From Blastopirellula marina (GTDB lineage Bacteria; Planctomycetota; Planctomycetia; Pirellulales; Pirellulaceae), in contig NZ_PUHY01000001.1 of assembly GCF_002967765.1 (NCBI RefSeq), positions 1 through 64,000 on the forward strand: DNA of 64,000 bases, given 5' to 3'. A program made the position numbers and the translations under genes. How positions within the stretch are numbered: the first letter of the stretch is position 1; every line of letters begins with the position of its first letter. The notes under the pieces were generated by a model that worked only from the letters and a program-made list of their open reading frames with translations, ran no database searches and was not told the DNA's origin. Of the stretch, positions 17,436 to 26,220 are shown one piece after another.

Positions 17436-18268
17436 GGCACCAAGTTGATTTCAGAGACGCCGTCTGCTCCGTGGAGGACGCGTTTCCCAGTTCGGATGGA
17501 TCGGCTAATGAGAGCGTTCACCTACTTGTGAGTGGCTTCTTCTAGTTTAGTGGCCGAATGGCTTACCGGCTCAAAATGAAAAAGAATCGACCTGCGTTCG
17601 TCAAAGTTTGCAGATGCTTTTCTCCCCAGTAACCACTGGTGGTGATCATCAAAACGCTAATGAGGGGTTGCTCCTCAGATAAAAACACTCTTGTTCCCAT
17701 TGTTCCCAGTAAATCTAGATAACTAACTATTTCTTGTGAGTTTCACACACTCCTACAACAGCGAGAACAATGTGTTAGACGGTTGCAGTTTACAAAGCGC
17801 CATGTCCGTTCGTGACTACTGGGAACTGATCTCGCAATTCATTGAAAACCCGTGAAATCTAAAGGGTTAACATCGTTCCCAGTAACTGGGATCACGGTTG
17901 CCAAAGAGATTAGCCAGTGCTAGGCGATTGCTGTGATGTATCGGCTTCTGACAACTGCTACGGCAATCGGTTCTTCTGGTCGCTCACGTAGGAATGCGTA
18001 ATGGATCACCGTACAAGTTGATCGAAGTTGCACGGCTGAATGTATTCCAGTGGCTCGCGATGTTCTACAATCCAACGCGACTGCGACAGTCGCTGGGCTA
18101 CAGGTCGCCTGATCAATACGAAGCCACACACGCTCTGGCTTGAGTTGCGCAAAACATCCAGCCGGCAACTGTCCGAAAGTCGAGGTCTCTCGCAAACTAG
18201 GGTTTCGCGAGGGTTGACGCTTTATGTTGGTCGTGAGTACGTGTTCCTAAAAAAAGAGGACGCCCCTG
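17436..18268. other. divergent intergenic region with TTCCCAGTA motifs
   Basis: No gene is supported here. The stretch carries CCCAGTA-type motifs at about 17624, 17701, 17815 (inverted) and 17875, and a perfect palindrome CCCAGT-A-ACTGGG at 17878-17890. Two divergent transcription units start at its edges, so promoters, operators or an origin/transfer site are plausible. Confidence 0.45.
17624..17890. repeat. dispersed TTCCCAGTA repeats and palindrome
   Basis: Four copies of (TT)CCCAGTA occur within 267 bp: CCCCAGTAAC (17624), TGTTCCCAGTAA (17701), its complement ACTACTGGGAACTG (17815) and CGTTCCCAGTAACTGGG (17874). The last is a 13-bp perfect palindrome. A bare TTGTTCCCA also precedes the second copy. 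They look like binding sites of one protein. Confidence 0.45.
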
Positions 18269-19294
18269 ATGGAATCGAATTGGAAAGAGTTTGATGCGGC
18301 TTTTGCATGGGGATTTTGTTCACAGTATCCCAACGAAGCCATCATGCTGGACCTCTTATCGTGTGAGCACCCACCAGTCAAAATTCCGCAGTCTGCCTTG
18401 GAGATGATTAGGCTTCTGACCGTTCAGTGCGGTACTTATGTTGACATGTGCTCAGTGATATCCCAGAAGTTGAACGAGTTAGCCTTGCTTAACCGGCACC
18501 TCTATCAGCAAGAAGGTCAATCAGAACCTCCCCAATTCTTCCCAGTGTCTGACCCGTCGTCATATGATGAGTTGCCATTCGATGCGCACGGCGAGGCTCC
18601 GCCCCACAGTGGTCCTGTCGGACGCCTTTCCCGAGCGATCGAAATGGGGTTCGAGAGTTCCTCGCTGAATTATCTCCGACCTCTCTTTCGATTGGGGCGG
18701 CTTCTTGGAGCATTTCTCGCACTTCACTGGGTCGATAGGGAAACGGGAATGTGTGAGCATGCCGATGAGGTCTGGTGCAATGCAATTGAGAACCAAGTTT
18801 CACATTTGCCAGACGACTTGCAACCCGCTGTTGAAGTGCTTGTCGACGTTTCCAAGGCTTGTAGAAGCACAGAAGTTCCTCATGCTCTCCGTGAATGCTT
18901 GGAGGATGAGTGTGACGCCGATGAAGCAATAACGCCGTACGCTTTGTTAAAGTTCCTATGCGATGAACTTCGCGAGGTGGAGTTGAGCAATGATGATCGA
19001 TCGAAAGTGACACCTCTCGCGCGTAGCGAGCGAGTTGAGTTATTCAATTATTCGGATAAGACACAGTGTTTAATTGATGGAAACCCCATTGAGAAACGGT
19101 TGTCACCCGTACCGTACACTGTCGTTGAATTTCTTGTGCGAAACTATCCGCGGGCTTTCACTTTGCAGGAATTGTGCCGCGAGTTAGGCCGAGATGTTCG
19201 TTCAGCAATTACTCGACTACGACAGATTAATGAATGGGAGGAAGTTTTGAAGACGCCAAGTATGAGCAAGAATAGCACGTACAGCATCGACTGA
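18269..19294 (+). CDS. uncharacterised protein with C-terminal winged-helix-like domain
   Basis: 341-aa soluble protein from ATG 18269, with AAAGAGGA 9 nt upstream. The first ~230 residues are helical and match no family I know. The last ~85 (YTVVEFLVRNYPRAFTLQEL, then CRELGRDVRSAITRLRQIN) read like an OmpR/PhoB-type winged helix: a helix, a recognition helix with SAITRLR, and a beta end. It may be a DNA-binding regulator of the element's replication or transfer genes downstream. Confidence 0.6.
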   Translation: MESNWKEFDAAFAWGFCSQYPNEAIMLDLLSCEHPPVKIPQSALEMIRLLTVQCGTYVDMCSVISQKLNELALLNRHLYQQEGQSEPPQFFPVSDPSSYDELPFDAHGEAPPHSGPVGRLSRAIEMGFESSSLNYLRPLFRLGRLLGAFLALHWVDRETGMCEHADEVWCNAIENQVSHLPDDLQPAVEVLVDVSKACRSTEVPHALRECLEDECDADEAITPYALLKFLCDELREVELSNDDRSKVTPLARSERVELFNYSDKTQCLIDGNPIEKRLSPVPYTVVEFLVRNYPRAFTLQELCRELGRDVRSAITRLRQINEWEEVLKTPSMSKNSTYSID

Positions 19295-19409
19295 TTGAGC
19301 GCGCAAAAATGCTCGCACTTGCTCGGAGAACTGCGCGCATCTAAGCCTTGGCGCCACCCCCCTACGCACCTTTACAATCTCCTCTACCAACGTTCACGAG
19401 GAGATATCG

Positions 19410-19610
19410 ATGCCCCAATTTCTGACTGCGAAGCAACTTGCCCAACGCCTGGGAGTCAAGGAAGCCACCGTTCGCGTGTGGCAACGCAAAGGCTTGATTC
19501 CAAGTCTGCGTGCGTCTCGACGGCCATTGCTGTTTGACCTCAATGATGTCATTGATGCCATGAAGGTCCACAGTGCCATGACTAATTCCCCGTCGGAGAA
19601 TAAGTCGTAA
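19410..19610 (+). CDS. MerR/excisionase-like HTH protein, 66 aa
   Basis: Small winged-HTH protein: FLTAKQLAQRLGVKEATVRVW followed by QRKGLIPSLRASRR and LLFDLNDV, the layout of HTH_17/excisionase proteins. GAGGAG lies upstream of the ATG. Its TAA overlaps the ATG of the next gene (TAATG), so the two are coupled. Such proteins control directionality of tyrosine recombinases or repress element genes; the role here is inferred from the integrase in the same element. Confidence 0.75.
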   Translation: MPQFLTAKQLAQRLGVKEATVRVWQRKGLIPSLRASRRPLLFDLNDVIDAMKVHSAMTNSPSENKS

Positions 19611-19912
19611 TGACTGGCAAGCCGGTTACGTCCGAAGCGAGCGAGGTCCATCAGATTCTGGTGGACATGCAAGCAACGCTCCGACAACTGATGTCCCGTG
19701 AGAGCGTACCCCAACGTTTTCTCACGATCAGCAGTGCCGCGCGATTCACGGACTTATCCGAAGAGTCAATTCGACGTTTGATCGCCTCTCGGAAACTGAC
19801 CGCCCATCGACCAGTGCGAGGACGCGTGCTGATCGACCGCCTGGAACTCGAATCGTTGATTCGTGGGAGCGTTAAAACGCCACGACGTGGACGTGGCCGA
19901 AAGTCCGACTGA
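19610..19912 (+). CDS. excisionase-like HTH protein, 100 aa
   Basis: Second HTH_17-type protein. After a variable N-terminus (1-38) it reads LTISSAARFTDLSEESIRRL followed by IASRKLTAHRPVRGRVLI and LELESLIRG, a typical excisionase-family wing. The C-terminal tail is basic (PRRGRGRKS). It is translationally coupled to the 66-aa HTH gene. Two tandem HTH proteins before the replication genes suggest an Xis/control pair. Confidence 0.7.
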   Translation: MTGKPVTSEASEVHQILVDMQATLRQLMSRESVPQRFLTISSAARFTDLSEESIRRLIASRKLTAHRPVRGRVLIDRLELESLIRGSVKTPRRGRGRKSD

Positions 19913-20076
19913 ACGCATTCGCTGGTCAGTTTTCTGAACAGGGAACGTTCGACAAAAAAACGGTGAGGCTGTCGAAGACGGACAACGACAACCACACCGC
20001 TACATTCATTTGTTGCCCATGGTCGCCAGCAAGCAATACCTGAGCAACTGAACCAATTGAAAAACAAGATGCACTC

Positions 20077-22371
20077 ATGTCAAGTGTAACAGAACATTCT
20101 CGAATGGACACACCCAATGCAGTTGCCCTTGAACTAATTGTGAACGGAAAACGTCGTTCGCATCAACTCTCGGACCTCGCTGACACCGCAACTCGTGAAG
20201 AGTTAAACCAGCAGGTGCGCCGGAGTACTAGTATCGTAAAAGTCAATTTGCGGAACTTGCCGTCGTGGCCCGATGAATACCGTCCAAGTGTACTTACTTT
20301 TCTGGCTGAGAACGAAAATCACATCCAATTCTGTTTTGGACGACGAGAGCTGGCCAGTTCCGTCTTGCTTGGTGCGATACTCGAGATCCCTGCCAATGAG
20401 CGACAATTGAAGTTGCTTAACGCGATTCAGGCGGCGGCAATTGAGGTCGCGGCAATTCAGTATCCCAATTCATCTGAGGTTGCCGCAAATCATATTGCAC
20501 AGTACTTGAAGAACCTGGGAATCAAGGGAGTCCGTGTAAGCCAACTAAATGCATCGATCAACAAATCTCGGAAGCATGTTAGCTCCTCAATTCGCAAATC
20601 CACTACCGGTGATCATCTTCCTATTGCGGATATCTTCTCCGATGTACCAGTAGAAGAAGACCTCCGAATTCCACCAGGATGGGTCGTTACCGCCGATGGG
20701 ATTTCACAGATTGATGAGCCAATCGAAATTGACTCTCCTGTATTCATTAAGGAGCGTCACGTCGACAAAGTCAGTGAGAAAGAATCGGTAACGTTGGCGT
20801 TCTTGCGAGATGACGCCTGGAAGTTCGTGACGGTCTCTCGGGAAATCATCTCTTCAAACCGACTCATCGTCGACACGCTTGCGTCGATCGGCTTTCCGGT
20901 GAATTCGAACAACGCGCCGCTAGTCGTTCAATATCTGGCAGACTTTGAGAAGACTAACCTTCGTGCGATCAGAAGAAGCCGAATCACGCTTCAACTTGGC
21001 TGGCAGGGGGATCATGGGCACGACGGCTTCATGCTGGGAACAAAACACCTAGTCTCGAAGGCATCTCAGGGCTCCATCACCAATATTCAATTCCAGGGTG
21101 CAGATCAAGGCAATCAGCAGATTGCTAGTGCCTTCTATTCAACTGGGAGTTTCGAGACTTGGCGAAATGTACTCGAGTCAGTACGTGAAAAGCCCCAAGT
21201 AATGCTCGCGGTTTATTCGAGTCTCTCTGCTCCGATGCTGAGTATTCTAGGTGCCCCAAATTTTCTGATGAGCATCGCGGCACCTACGTCCAGCGGCAAG
21301 ACGGTTGCGCTCCGCGTAGCCGCGAGTGTCTGGGGGAACCCCAACGAGCAGCAGCACATGTCCGTCCTCAAAACTTGGAGCAGCACGGCAACTTGGCGAG
21401 AACGAGTTCCAGCAGTCCTTCATAACCTCCCGTTCATGATGGACGATACGAAACTCGCTTTAAAGGCTTCTGATGTAGGGACCACTATTTATCAAGTCGC
21501 ACAAGGCATCGGAAAGGGGCGTGGGTCCGTACTGGGTATCGCCCATCAAGATGTGTGGAACACGGTTGCAATCACCAGCGGTGAACAACCCTTGACCAAC
21601 TTCACTCAAGACGGCGGCACAAGAGCGAGAACTCTGTCCTGTTGGGGCTCACCATTCAGCAACCAGACACCGGAAACAGGACGGTTTGTCCGTCAGGTCG
21701 ACAGTGGCGTTCGAGAGAATTTCGGACATGCGGGGCAGCGATTCATACAGTACCTCCTTGACCACCAACAAGATATTAAAGAATGGCAAGTACGCTTTAG
21801 TAACGAGTTGGGTAAGTTCGAGGCGATGGCGACGCCGAGTCGCAACATCTTCGCAGGCCGTATGGCCACTCACTTCGCCACTATCTCGACCACGGCCTGG
21901 CTGGCCCATAAGGCATTGCAACTTCCGTGGGAGTACCGAGATCCGATCGAACCGCTCTGGGATATGCTGGTTGAGGAGGCTGGAGAAGCGAATCGCGCGG
22001 CGGAAGCCCTTCGTTATGTGATGGATTGGGCGTGGTCTAATCAGGCCAGTTTCTTTGGCCGTACTGGAATGACAAACGGGCAGCCTACTTTAGGCTGGGC
22101 TGGGCGATGGGACGTGAACTCAGACATACCCGACCTGTCCGAGAATGAGTCTTCCTGGGAATGCATCGTCTTTATCCGAGCCAGGCTTCGAGCGTTACTC
22201 AGCGACGGCGGATTTGAGGCAGAAGCCATCATAAGGACCTGGAGAGATTCCGGATGGCTATTGACCGATGATCCAAAGCGAATGACGCGGAAGGTACGGA
22301 TTGGGGCTGAGTCAAACCAATTCAACGCCATCGCCATCCGTCGGACTGCGATCGAAGAAGTGACCAACTAG
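20077..22371 (+). CDS. DUF927-domain NTPase (helicase-like)
   Basis: 764-aa protein. The central part matches DUF927: P-loop AAPTSSGKTVALR (~399-411), LPFMMDDTK (~448-456, Walker B-like), VAITSGEQPL (~494) and GGTRARTL (~512, arginine-finger-like). Such proteins act as replicative or DNA-processing ATPases on plasmids and integrated elements, usually beside a Prim-Pol primase, as here. The N-terminal ~330 residues are of unknown fold. The ATG at 20077 has only a weak ribosome site, and ATG 20104 is an alternative. Confidence 0.75.
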   Translation: MSSVTEHSRMDTPNAVALELIVNGKRRSHQLSDLADTATREELNQQVRRSTSIVKVNLRNLPSWPDEYRPSVLTFLAENENHIQFCFGRRELASSVLLGAILEIPANERQLKLLNAIQAAAIEVAAIQYPNSSEVAANHIAQYLKNLGIKGVRVSQLNASINKSRKHVSSSIRKSTTGDHLPIADIFSDVPVEEDLRIPPGWVVTADGISQIDEPIEIDSPVFIKERHVDKVSEKESVTLAFLRDDAWKFVTVSREIISSNRLIVDTLASIGFPVNSNNAPLVVQYLADFEKTNLRAIRRSRITLQLGWQGDHGHDGFMLGTKHLVSKASQGSITNIQFQGADQGNQQIASAFYSTGSFETWRNVLESVREKPQVMLAVYSSLSAPMLSILGAPNFLMSIAAPTSSGKTVALRVAASVWGNPNEQQHMSVLKTWSSTATWRERVPAVLHNLPFMMDDTKLALKASDVGTTIYQVAQGIGKGRGSVLGIAHQDVWNTVAITSGEQPLTNFTQDGGTRARTLSCWGSPFSNQTPETGRFVRQVDSGVRENFGHAGQRFIQYLLDHQQDIKEWQVRFSNELGKFEAMATPSRNIFAGRMATHFATISTTAWLAHKALQLPWEYRDPIEPLWDMLVEEAGEANRAAEALRYVMDWAWSNQASFFGRTGMTNGQPTLGWAGRWDVNSDIPDLSENESSWECIVFIRARLRALLSDGGFEAEAIIRTWRDSGWLLTDDPKRMTRKVRIGAESNQFNAIAIRRTAIEEVTN

Positions 22372-22605
22372 ATGCAATTCACCGTGATCGGTCGCCGGCT
22401 ACGAAGGCGACTGATCGTAGTTGAGTCGGACATCATTTGTCCAAAGGACTGGGGCCTGTTCCCATTAATCATGCCCAGCCCATGTTTACCACCGATTGCT
22501 TGTCCGTTTATTCATCAACAGCAAGTGTATGTCGTGAGACGTAGACAGTGGCAACCTGAACACCAATTCGGCATTCAAGTCCTTTGACTAAAAAGAGATT
22601 CTCCG

Positions 22606-23790
22606 TTGACAGATAAAGGGAATACTGACCACGAAAGCCAACACATGACTGGTTCTCGAATACAACGCCTGCGCACAATACCCGCGTCCTGTCAGCATCC
22701 AACGCCGATCGAGATATATCGTGCCGCTGAATCCTATCGACGCGCAGGACTCTCGGTAATGCCCATCAGTCAGGACGGTAGCAAGGCTCCGGCCGTCGAT
22801 AAGCTTCCACGGGTGTGGTGCGGCAAACGGAAGAAGCACGTTTCTTCCTGGACTCCGTACATGGAACGACTACCGACTTTAGGCGAGATCAAGGGCTGGT
22901 TTAGCGGGGGGGGGCAAGGAACTCTTTCCCCTGGGATCGCGGTCATTGGCGGCCATGTCAGTGGCGGATTGGAAATCCTGGACCTGGACAACTACGACCT
23001 GTCCATTTCATTTAAGATCGAAGTTGAGAAGCGCTGCCCAGGGCTCCTCGATAAGTTGGTCGCGGTCACTACCCCTCGACCCGGGCTCCACCTTTGGTAC
23101 CGCTGTAAACGCGTTGAGGGCAGTCAGAAACTGGCAAGCATCCGCGATCCCAAAAGCCCCCGTGGATGGAAGACCGCGATTGAGACCAAAGGCGCGGGTG
23201 GCTACTGCTTAGCGCCGCCCTCGCCAGGTGATTGCCACCCACTGGGAAAGTGTTACGCTTTTGAGACCGACATGGATCTGACTGACATCCAAACGATATC
23301 CATCAGTGAACGTCAGACCCTATTCGATGTGGCAGAATCATTCGATCAGTCCGAAACTTCTCGATCACATAAGGATCGGGGCCTCCCGCCGAAACGATCC
23401 ACGCTCAATTCCAATCGGCCAGGAGATGACTACAATCGGCGAGTCAAATGGGAAGATCTCCTATTGAGACATGGTTGGAAATTGGCTGGAACTGGTAGAG
23501 GTGGCGAAGAACGCTGGACTCGCCCGGGAAAGGACAGAGGATGGAGCGCAACGGTTGACTATGCGAATCGCGACCTCTTCCATGTGTTTTCGGTAAACGC
23601 ATTTCCCTTCGAAGCCGACCGGTCGTACACGAAATTCCATGCATATGCGTTACTTGAGCATGGCGGCAATTTCTCGGCGGCGGCTAGTAAACTAGCGCGA
23701 CAAGGATACGGTCGAACTGTCCGGAAGAAGAAGCTTACGCGGAACCGGAGTGGTAGCGCTTATATACGTACTCTTCGAAAACTCCGGTAG
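22606..23790 (+). CDS. bifunctional primase-polymerase (Prim-Pol)
   Basis: 394-aa archaeo-eukaryotic primase of the Prim-Pol type. Motifs: AAESYRRAGLSVMPI (~45-60), the metal-binding hDhD block EILDLDNYD (~123-131), the sxH block PGLHLWYR (~162-169) and ETKGAGGYCLAPPS (~193-206). This pattern marks AEP primases of mobile elements. The track start at 22606 is TTG; ATG 22645 is a good alternative. The C-terminal ~130 residues may form a helical primase accessory domain. With the DUF927 protein it makes a replication module. Confidence 0.8.
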   Translation: MTDKGNTDHESQHMTGSRIQRLRTIPASCQHPTPIEIYRAAESYRRAGLSVMPISQDGSKAPAVDKLPRVWCGKRKKHVSSWTPYMERLPTLGEIKGWFSGGGQGTLSPGIAVIGGHVSGGLEILDLDNYDLSISFKIEVEKRCPGLLDKLVAVTTPRPGLHLWYRCKRVEGSQKLASIRDPKSPRGWKTAIETKGAGGYCLAPPSPGDCHPLGKCYAFETDMDLTDIQTISISERQTLFDVAESFDQSETSRSHKDRGLPPKRSTLNSNRPGDDYNRRVKWEDLLLRHGWKLAGTGRGGEERWTRPGKDRGWSATVDYANRDLFHVFSVNAFPFEADRSYTKFHAYALLEHGGNFSAAASKLARQGYGRTVRKKKLTRNRSGSAYIRTLRKLR

Positions 23791-23792
23791 AT

Positions 23793-23927
23793 ATGGCCCA
23801 TTCTGCGTGGGAGGATTGGGACGCTTTGGCACTGTTGGTCGATCGCCTAAAACCAATCGGCAATGATCGTGGCCGGAATCATGGCGACGCCAAACAGGCA
23901 GAGACGTGTTTTTTAATTGCCGTCTAA
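23793..23927 (+). CDS. possible 44-aa small protein
   Basis: The frame opens 2 nt after the primase stop (TAG AT ATG) and reads MAHSAWEDWDALALLVDRL with a polar C-terminus and a TAA stop. The close spacing suggests translational coupling; no independent ribosome site. The composition is protein-like, but there is no family to support it. Confidence 0.35.
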   Translation: MAHSAWEDWDALALLVDRLKPIGNDRGRNHGDAKQAETCFLIAV

Positions 23928-24052
23928 AAATGACGGCTTACCCAACGCTGATGAAGTTGCTACCTTGAACTTAAATGTTTCCTTCTCCGGTTCGGATATC
24001 GGGAGTTCATCGGCCATGGTGGGCCTCTGGGGATCAGAAAGGAGTATCTCCA

Positions 24053-25222
24053 ATGGGACGACCACGTAAGTTACCTCCTGGAATGCGAAAACGAGGCGAG
24101 GTTTACTACGCCAAGTTTCGCAAGGATGGCCGACTGATTCAGAAACGGCTCTCAACAAACTATCAAGCTGCAAGTGAGATGCTGACCGACCTAAGGGCTC
24201 GTACCGACAAGGCCGGGGCCGGCATACTGGATAACGATTTTCCGTGGAAGGAAGCAAAGGATGAGTACCTTCGCTGGGCACGGCAGCAAACTCGAATTGC
24301 GAAAGAATACGAATTTGCCCTGGGCAAGTTCGAGGAATACTTGAAGCCGAATAGCCTTCGGCAGATTACGCATGAATATGTCGTGGGCTTTCGGCAATGG
24401 CGACTTGAACAGAATGTGACGCCGCGGACCGTCAATAAGCAGGTTTTGGTTCTCAATGCCCTGATGAATAGGATGGTGCAGTGGGGCAAAATAGGCGTGA
24501 ATCCTTTACATGGCATGGCTCACCTGAAGCACGACCAGAAAAAGAAACAACGCCGCAGTCTTTCGGCCGACGAGATCAATGCAATACTGGAGCACTCCGC
24601 GCCCTACCTGCGTCGCGTCTGGCTCATGTTCATGACGACCGGGATGCGAAAACAGGAACTGATCGAACTTAAGTTCTCGGACATCGACTTTGACCGGCAC
24701 GTGGCAGTTATTCGCCCAGAGGTTGCCAAGAACCACCACGCACGCGAAGTCCCCATCTGTGACGAGATGATGGAAGTCATTCGACAACTTCAGAAGGAGT
24801 CTCCCATCCGGCATCCGATCGAAGGTCGCACGCCGGCCGTAACGGCCAAGCAGGCGGCGAACCTGTCCCGAGAACATGTCTTTGTCACGAACGCCAACAC
24901 ACCACTGCGAAATAACCTCCTGGTGCGTTTCTACGCGATTTGCAAACGTGCGGGCATCGATGATGCCAAACGAGGCGGAATGGTCGATATCCACGCTCTA
25001 CGCGTCTCCTTCGTGACCCTGGCGATCGAGGGCGGCGCGGATCCCAAGAGCATTCAGGAGATCATCGGCCACAGTACGTTGGCTCTAACGATGAACGTCT
25101 ACACCAAGGCCAGAGCCCAGGCGAAGCGATCGGCAATCAACGCCCTGCCCTTTGCCGTAGCCAGCGAGCCCAAAGTGCGGCAGATCATCCCGATCCAGGA
25201 AGCTAGAGAACGATTAGCCTAG
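24053..25222 (+). CDS. tyrosine recombinase (integrase)
   Basis: 389-aa integrase from ATG 24053, chosen for the AAAGGAG site 7 nt upstream; the frame extends back to 23975 without support. It has an N-terminal AP2-like/Arm-type region (MRKRGEVYYAKFRKDGR), a SAM-like core-binding domain (~60-150), then the catalytic domain: Arg in TTGMRKQEL (~197), Lys region near 220, HALRVSF (His-x-x-Arg, ~318), GHST (~343) and the nucleophile Tyr in MNVYTKA (~353). All residues are present, so it is probably active. It points at the tRNA-fragment attachment site ~510 bp downstream, which it presumably recognises. Confidence 0.88.
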   Translation: MGRPRKLPPGMRKRGEVYYAKFRKDGRLIQKRLSTNYQAASEMLTDLRARTDKAGAGILDNDFPWKEAKDEYLRWARQQTRIAKEYEFALGKFEEYLKPNSLRQITHEYVVGFRQWRLEQNVTPRTVNKQVLVLNALMNRMVQWGKIGVNPLHGMAHLKHDQKKKQRRSLSADEINAILEHSAPYLRRVWLMFMTTGMRKQELIELKFSDIDFDRHVAVIRPEVAKNHHAREVPICDEMMEVIRQLQKESPIRHPIEGRTPAVTAKQAANLSREHVFVTNANTPLRNNLLVRFYAICKRAGIDDAKRGGMVDIHALRVSFVTLAIEGGADPKSIQEIIGHSTLALTMNVYTKARAQAKRSAINALPFAVASEPKVRQIIPIQEARERLA

Positions 25223-25307
25223 GGCAAGAATCGTGAGACTGTCGCGAAGTCGCGCTTGAACCTCACCACTCCAGGAAATCAGATTTACAGCCCCTCTAGA
25301 TAAAATC

Positions 25308-25655
25308 TCAAAAACCGTTGTGCCAGTCGGTTGCAAGAGTGACTGCAACCTTTTCTCCAGTCCAATCAGGAAACTGATCCGCGGTAATGTCGACGGTATA
25401 GCCAGCGACATCTAGCCAGGCGTGAGTCGTCCAATTCCCGTCAAGTTTTGGCCCACGTTCTGCGTTGACATATTCAACCTCTTGAAATCCGAGGCTAAGA
25501 AGATGCCGTCCAAGCATTTCCGATACGATGCCACAAGCACCAACGGGAAAGTCGTGCAGGCCCACGCAGAAGAATTGTCCTTTGCATTTCTCGAGAGCTG
25601 ACCTGTACCGCTGAGACTCTTCAGCGAGGCGCGCTAGCGATTTGTTTTCCATCAT
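25308..25655 (-). CDS. small papain/transglutaminase-like protein (cargo)
   Basis: 115-aa protein of unknown name with a probable Cys-His-Asp triad: Cys in VGACGIVSEML (~40), His in THAWLDVAG (~78) and Asp in VDITADQFPDW (~88). The order and spacing resemble small transglutaminase/NlpC-type cysteine enzymes. It has no signal peptide or membrane segment, so it is cytosolic. It lies between integrase and attachment site on the opposite strand, a usual place for late-acquired cargo. No ribosome site is seen for ATG 25655 or 25652. A peptidase, amidase or toxin-like role is possible. Confidence 0.6.
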   Translation of the reverse strand: MMENKSLARLAEESQRYRSALEKCKGQFFCVGLHDFPVGACGIVSEMLGRHLLSLGFQEVEYVNAERGPKLDGNWTTHAWLDVAGYTVDITADQFPDWTGEKVAVTLATDWHNGF

Positions 25656-25732
25656 TTTGTGTCCGTATAGTGTCCAAGTATTTTGGCTCTATTGTAAGTG
25701 CTTTATCAGAAACACGTTACTAGAACAACTGA

Positions 25733-25778
25733 CGGTCTACGAAACCGAAGGTTGCAGGTTCGATCCCTGCCGCCCACA
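25733..25778 (+). other. attachment site: 3' fragment of tRNA-Arg(ACG)
   Basis: The bases read as tRNA positions 28-73: anticodon loop CTACGAA with anticodon ACG, variable loop AGGTT, T-arm GCAGG-TTCGATC-CCTGC, 3' acceptor strand CGCCCAC and discriminator A. The 5' half (a GTGGGCG acceptor and a D-arm) is absent upstream, and the 27:43 pair is A-A, which marks the break. Such a 3' duplicate is what a tyrosine recombinase leaves when an element enters a tRNA gene, so this is the attR/attL side of the island. Confidence 0.75.
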
Positions 25779-25786
25779 CTCAATAA

Positions 25787-25822
25787 AAAAAGCCGTGAAC
25801 GATTTGGTTCACGGCTTTTTTT
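25787..25822 (+). terminator. intrinsic terminator downstream of tRNA 3' end
   Basis: AAAAAGCCGTGAAC (25787-25800), loop GATTTG, and GTTCACGGCTTTTTTT (25807-25822) form a strong hairpin with a T-run. The position right after the tRNA acceptor end suggests the original tRNA terminator, which places the ancestral chromosome to the right. The A-run upstream also makes it usable from the other strand. Confidence 0.8.
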
Positions 25823-25852
25823 GTTTCTTGAAATAATCTGGCGTCGTTCGCG

Positions 25853-26047
25853 TTACATCAACGAGCAAGGCCCTCCGCCTCGTTGTTGCAGTGCGATTTC
25901 GAACTCTAACTCGTCGAGTCGTTGGGAGAGACTGGCTTCCTGGTCGGCGGAATCGTCATCCTGGGCTTCCAGCGCTTGGAGCGTCTCGAGTTGCTCTTTG
26001 ACTTGCAGCCACTCGGCCTGGAGTTGTTTGAGATTGTCTTGCTTCAT
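25853..26047 (-). CDS. small coiled-coil protein, 64 aa
   Basis: 64-aa protein from MKQDNLKQLQAEWLQVKEQL, an almost continuous amphipathic helix with heptad-like leucines, an acidic middle (AQDDDSADQ) and a Gly-rich tail. A longer start at 26098 adds an unlikely N-terminus. It is the first chromosomal gene right of the island. No function is recognised. Confidence 0.5.
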   Translation of the reverse strand: MKQDNLKQLQAEWLQVKEQLETLQALEAQDDDSADQEASLSQRLDELEFEIALQQRGGGPCSLM

Positions 26048-26220
26048 GAATCGCGTTCGGTGACAAACCAATAGATCGCGCTTACCCAACGAGAACAACG
26101 CCGGGAACGCAGCTTCTTGGACCGTTGTTGCTACGTGCGCAACAGCTGCGCCCCGGCACAGGAATCATACCTGACTGCGTGAGACGAAGCGAGCAGTTTC
26201 CGCAAGGTGAAGGCTTTCTC

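Noticed and set aside
18040-18294. 84-aa plus-strand frame just before the winged-helix gene
   Set aside because: It overlaps the start of the well-supported 341-aa gene in another frame and has no ribosome site.
23919-23937. GCCGTC/GACGGC hairpin as terminator of the primase unit
   Set aside because: No T-run follows on either strand (the A/T-run is on the wrong side), so it is only a possible structure.
25733-25778. Intact tRNA-Arg gene
   Set aside because: The 5' acceptor strand (expected GTGGGCG) and D-arm are absent upstream and the 27:43 pair is A-A; only the 3' half is present, so it was reported as an attachment-site fragment.
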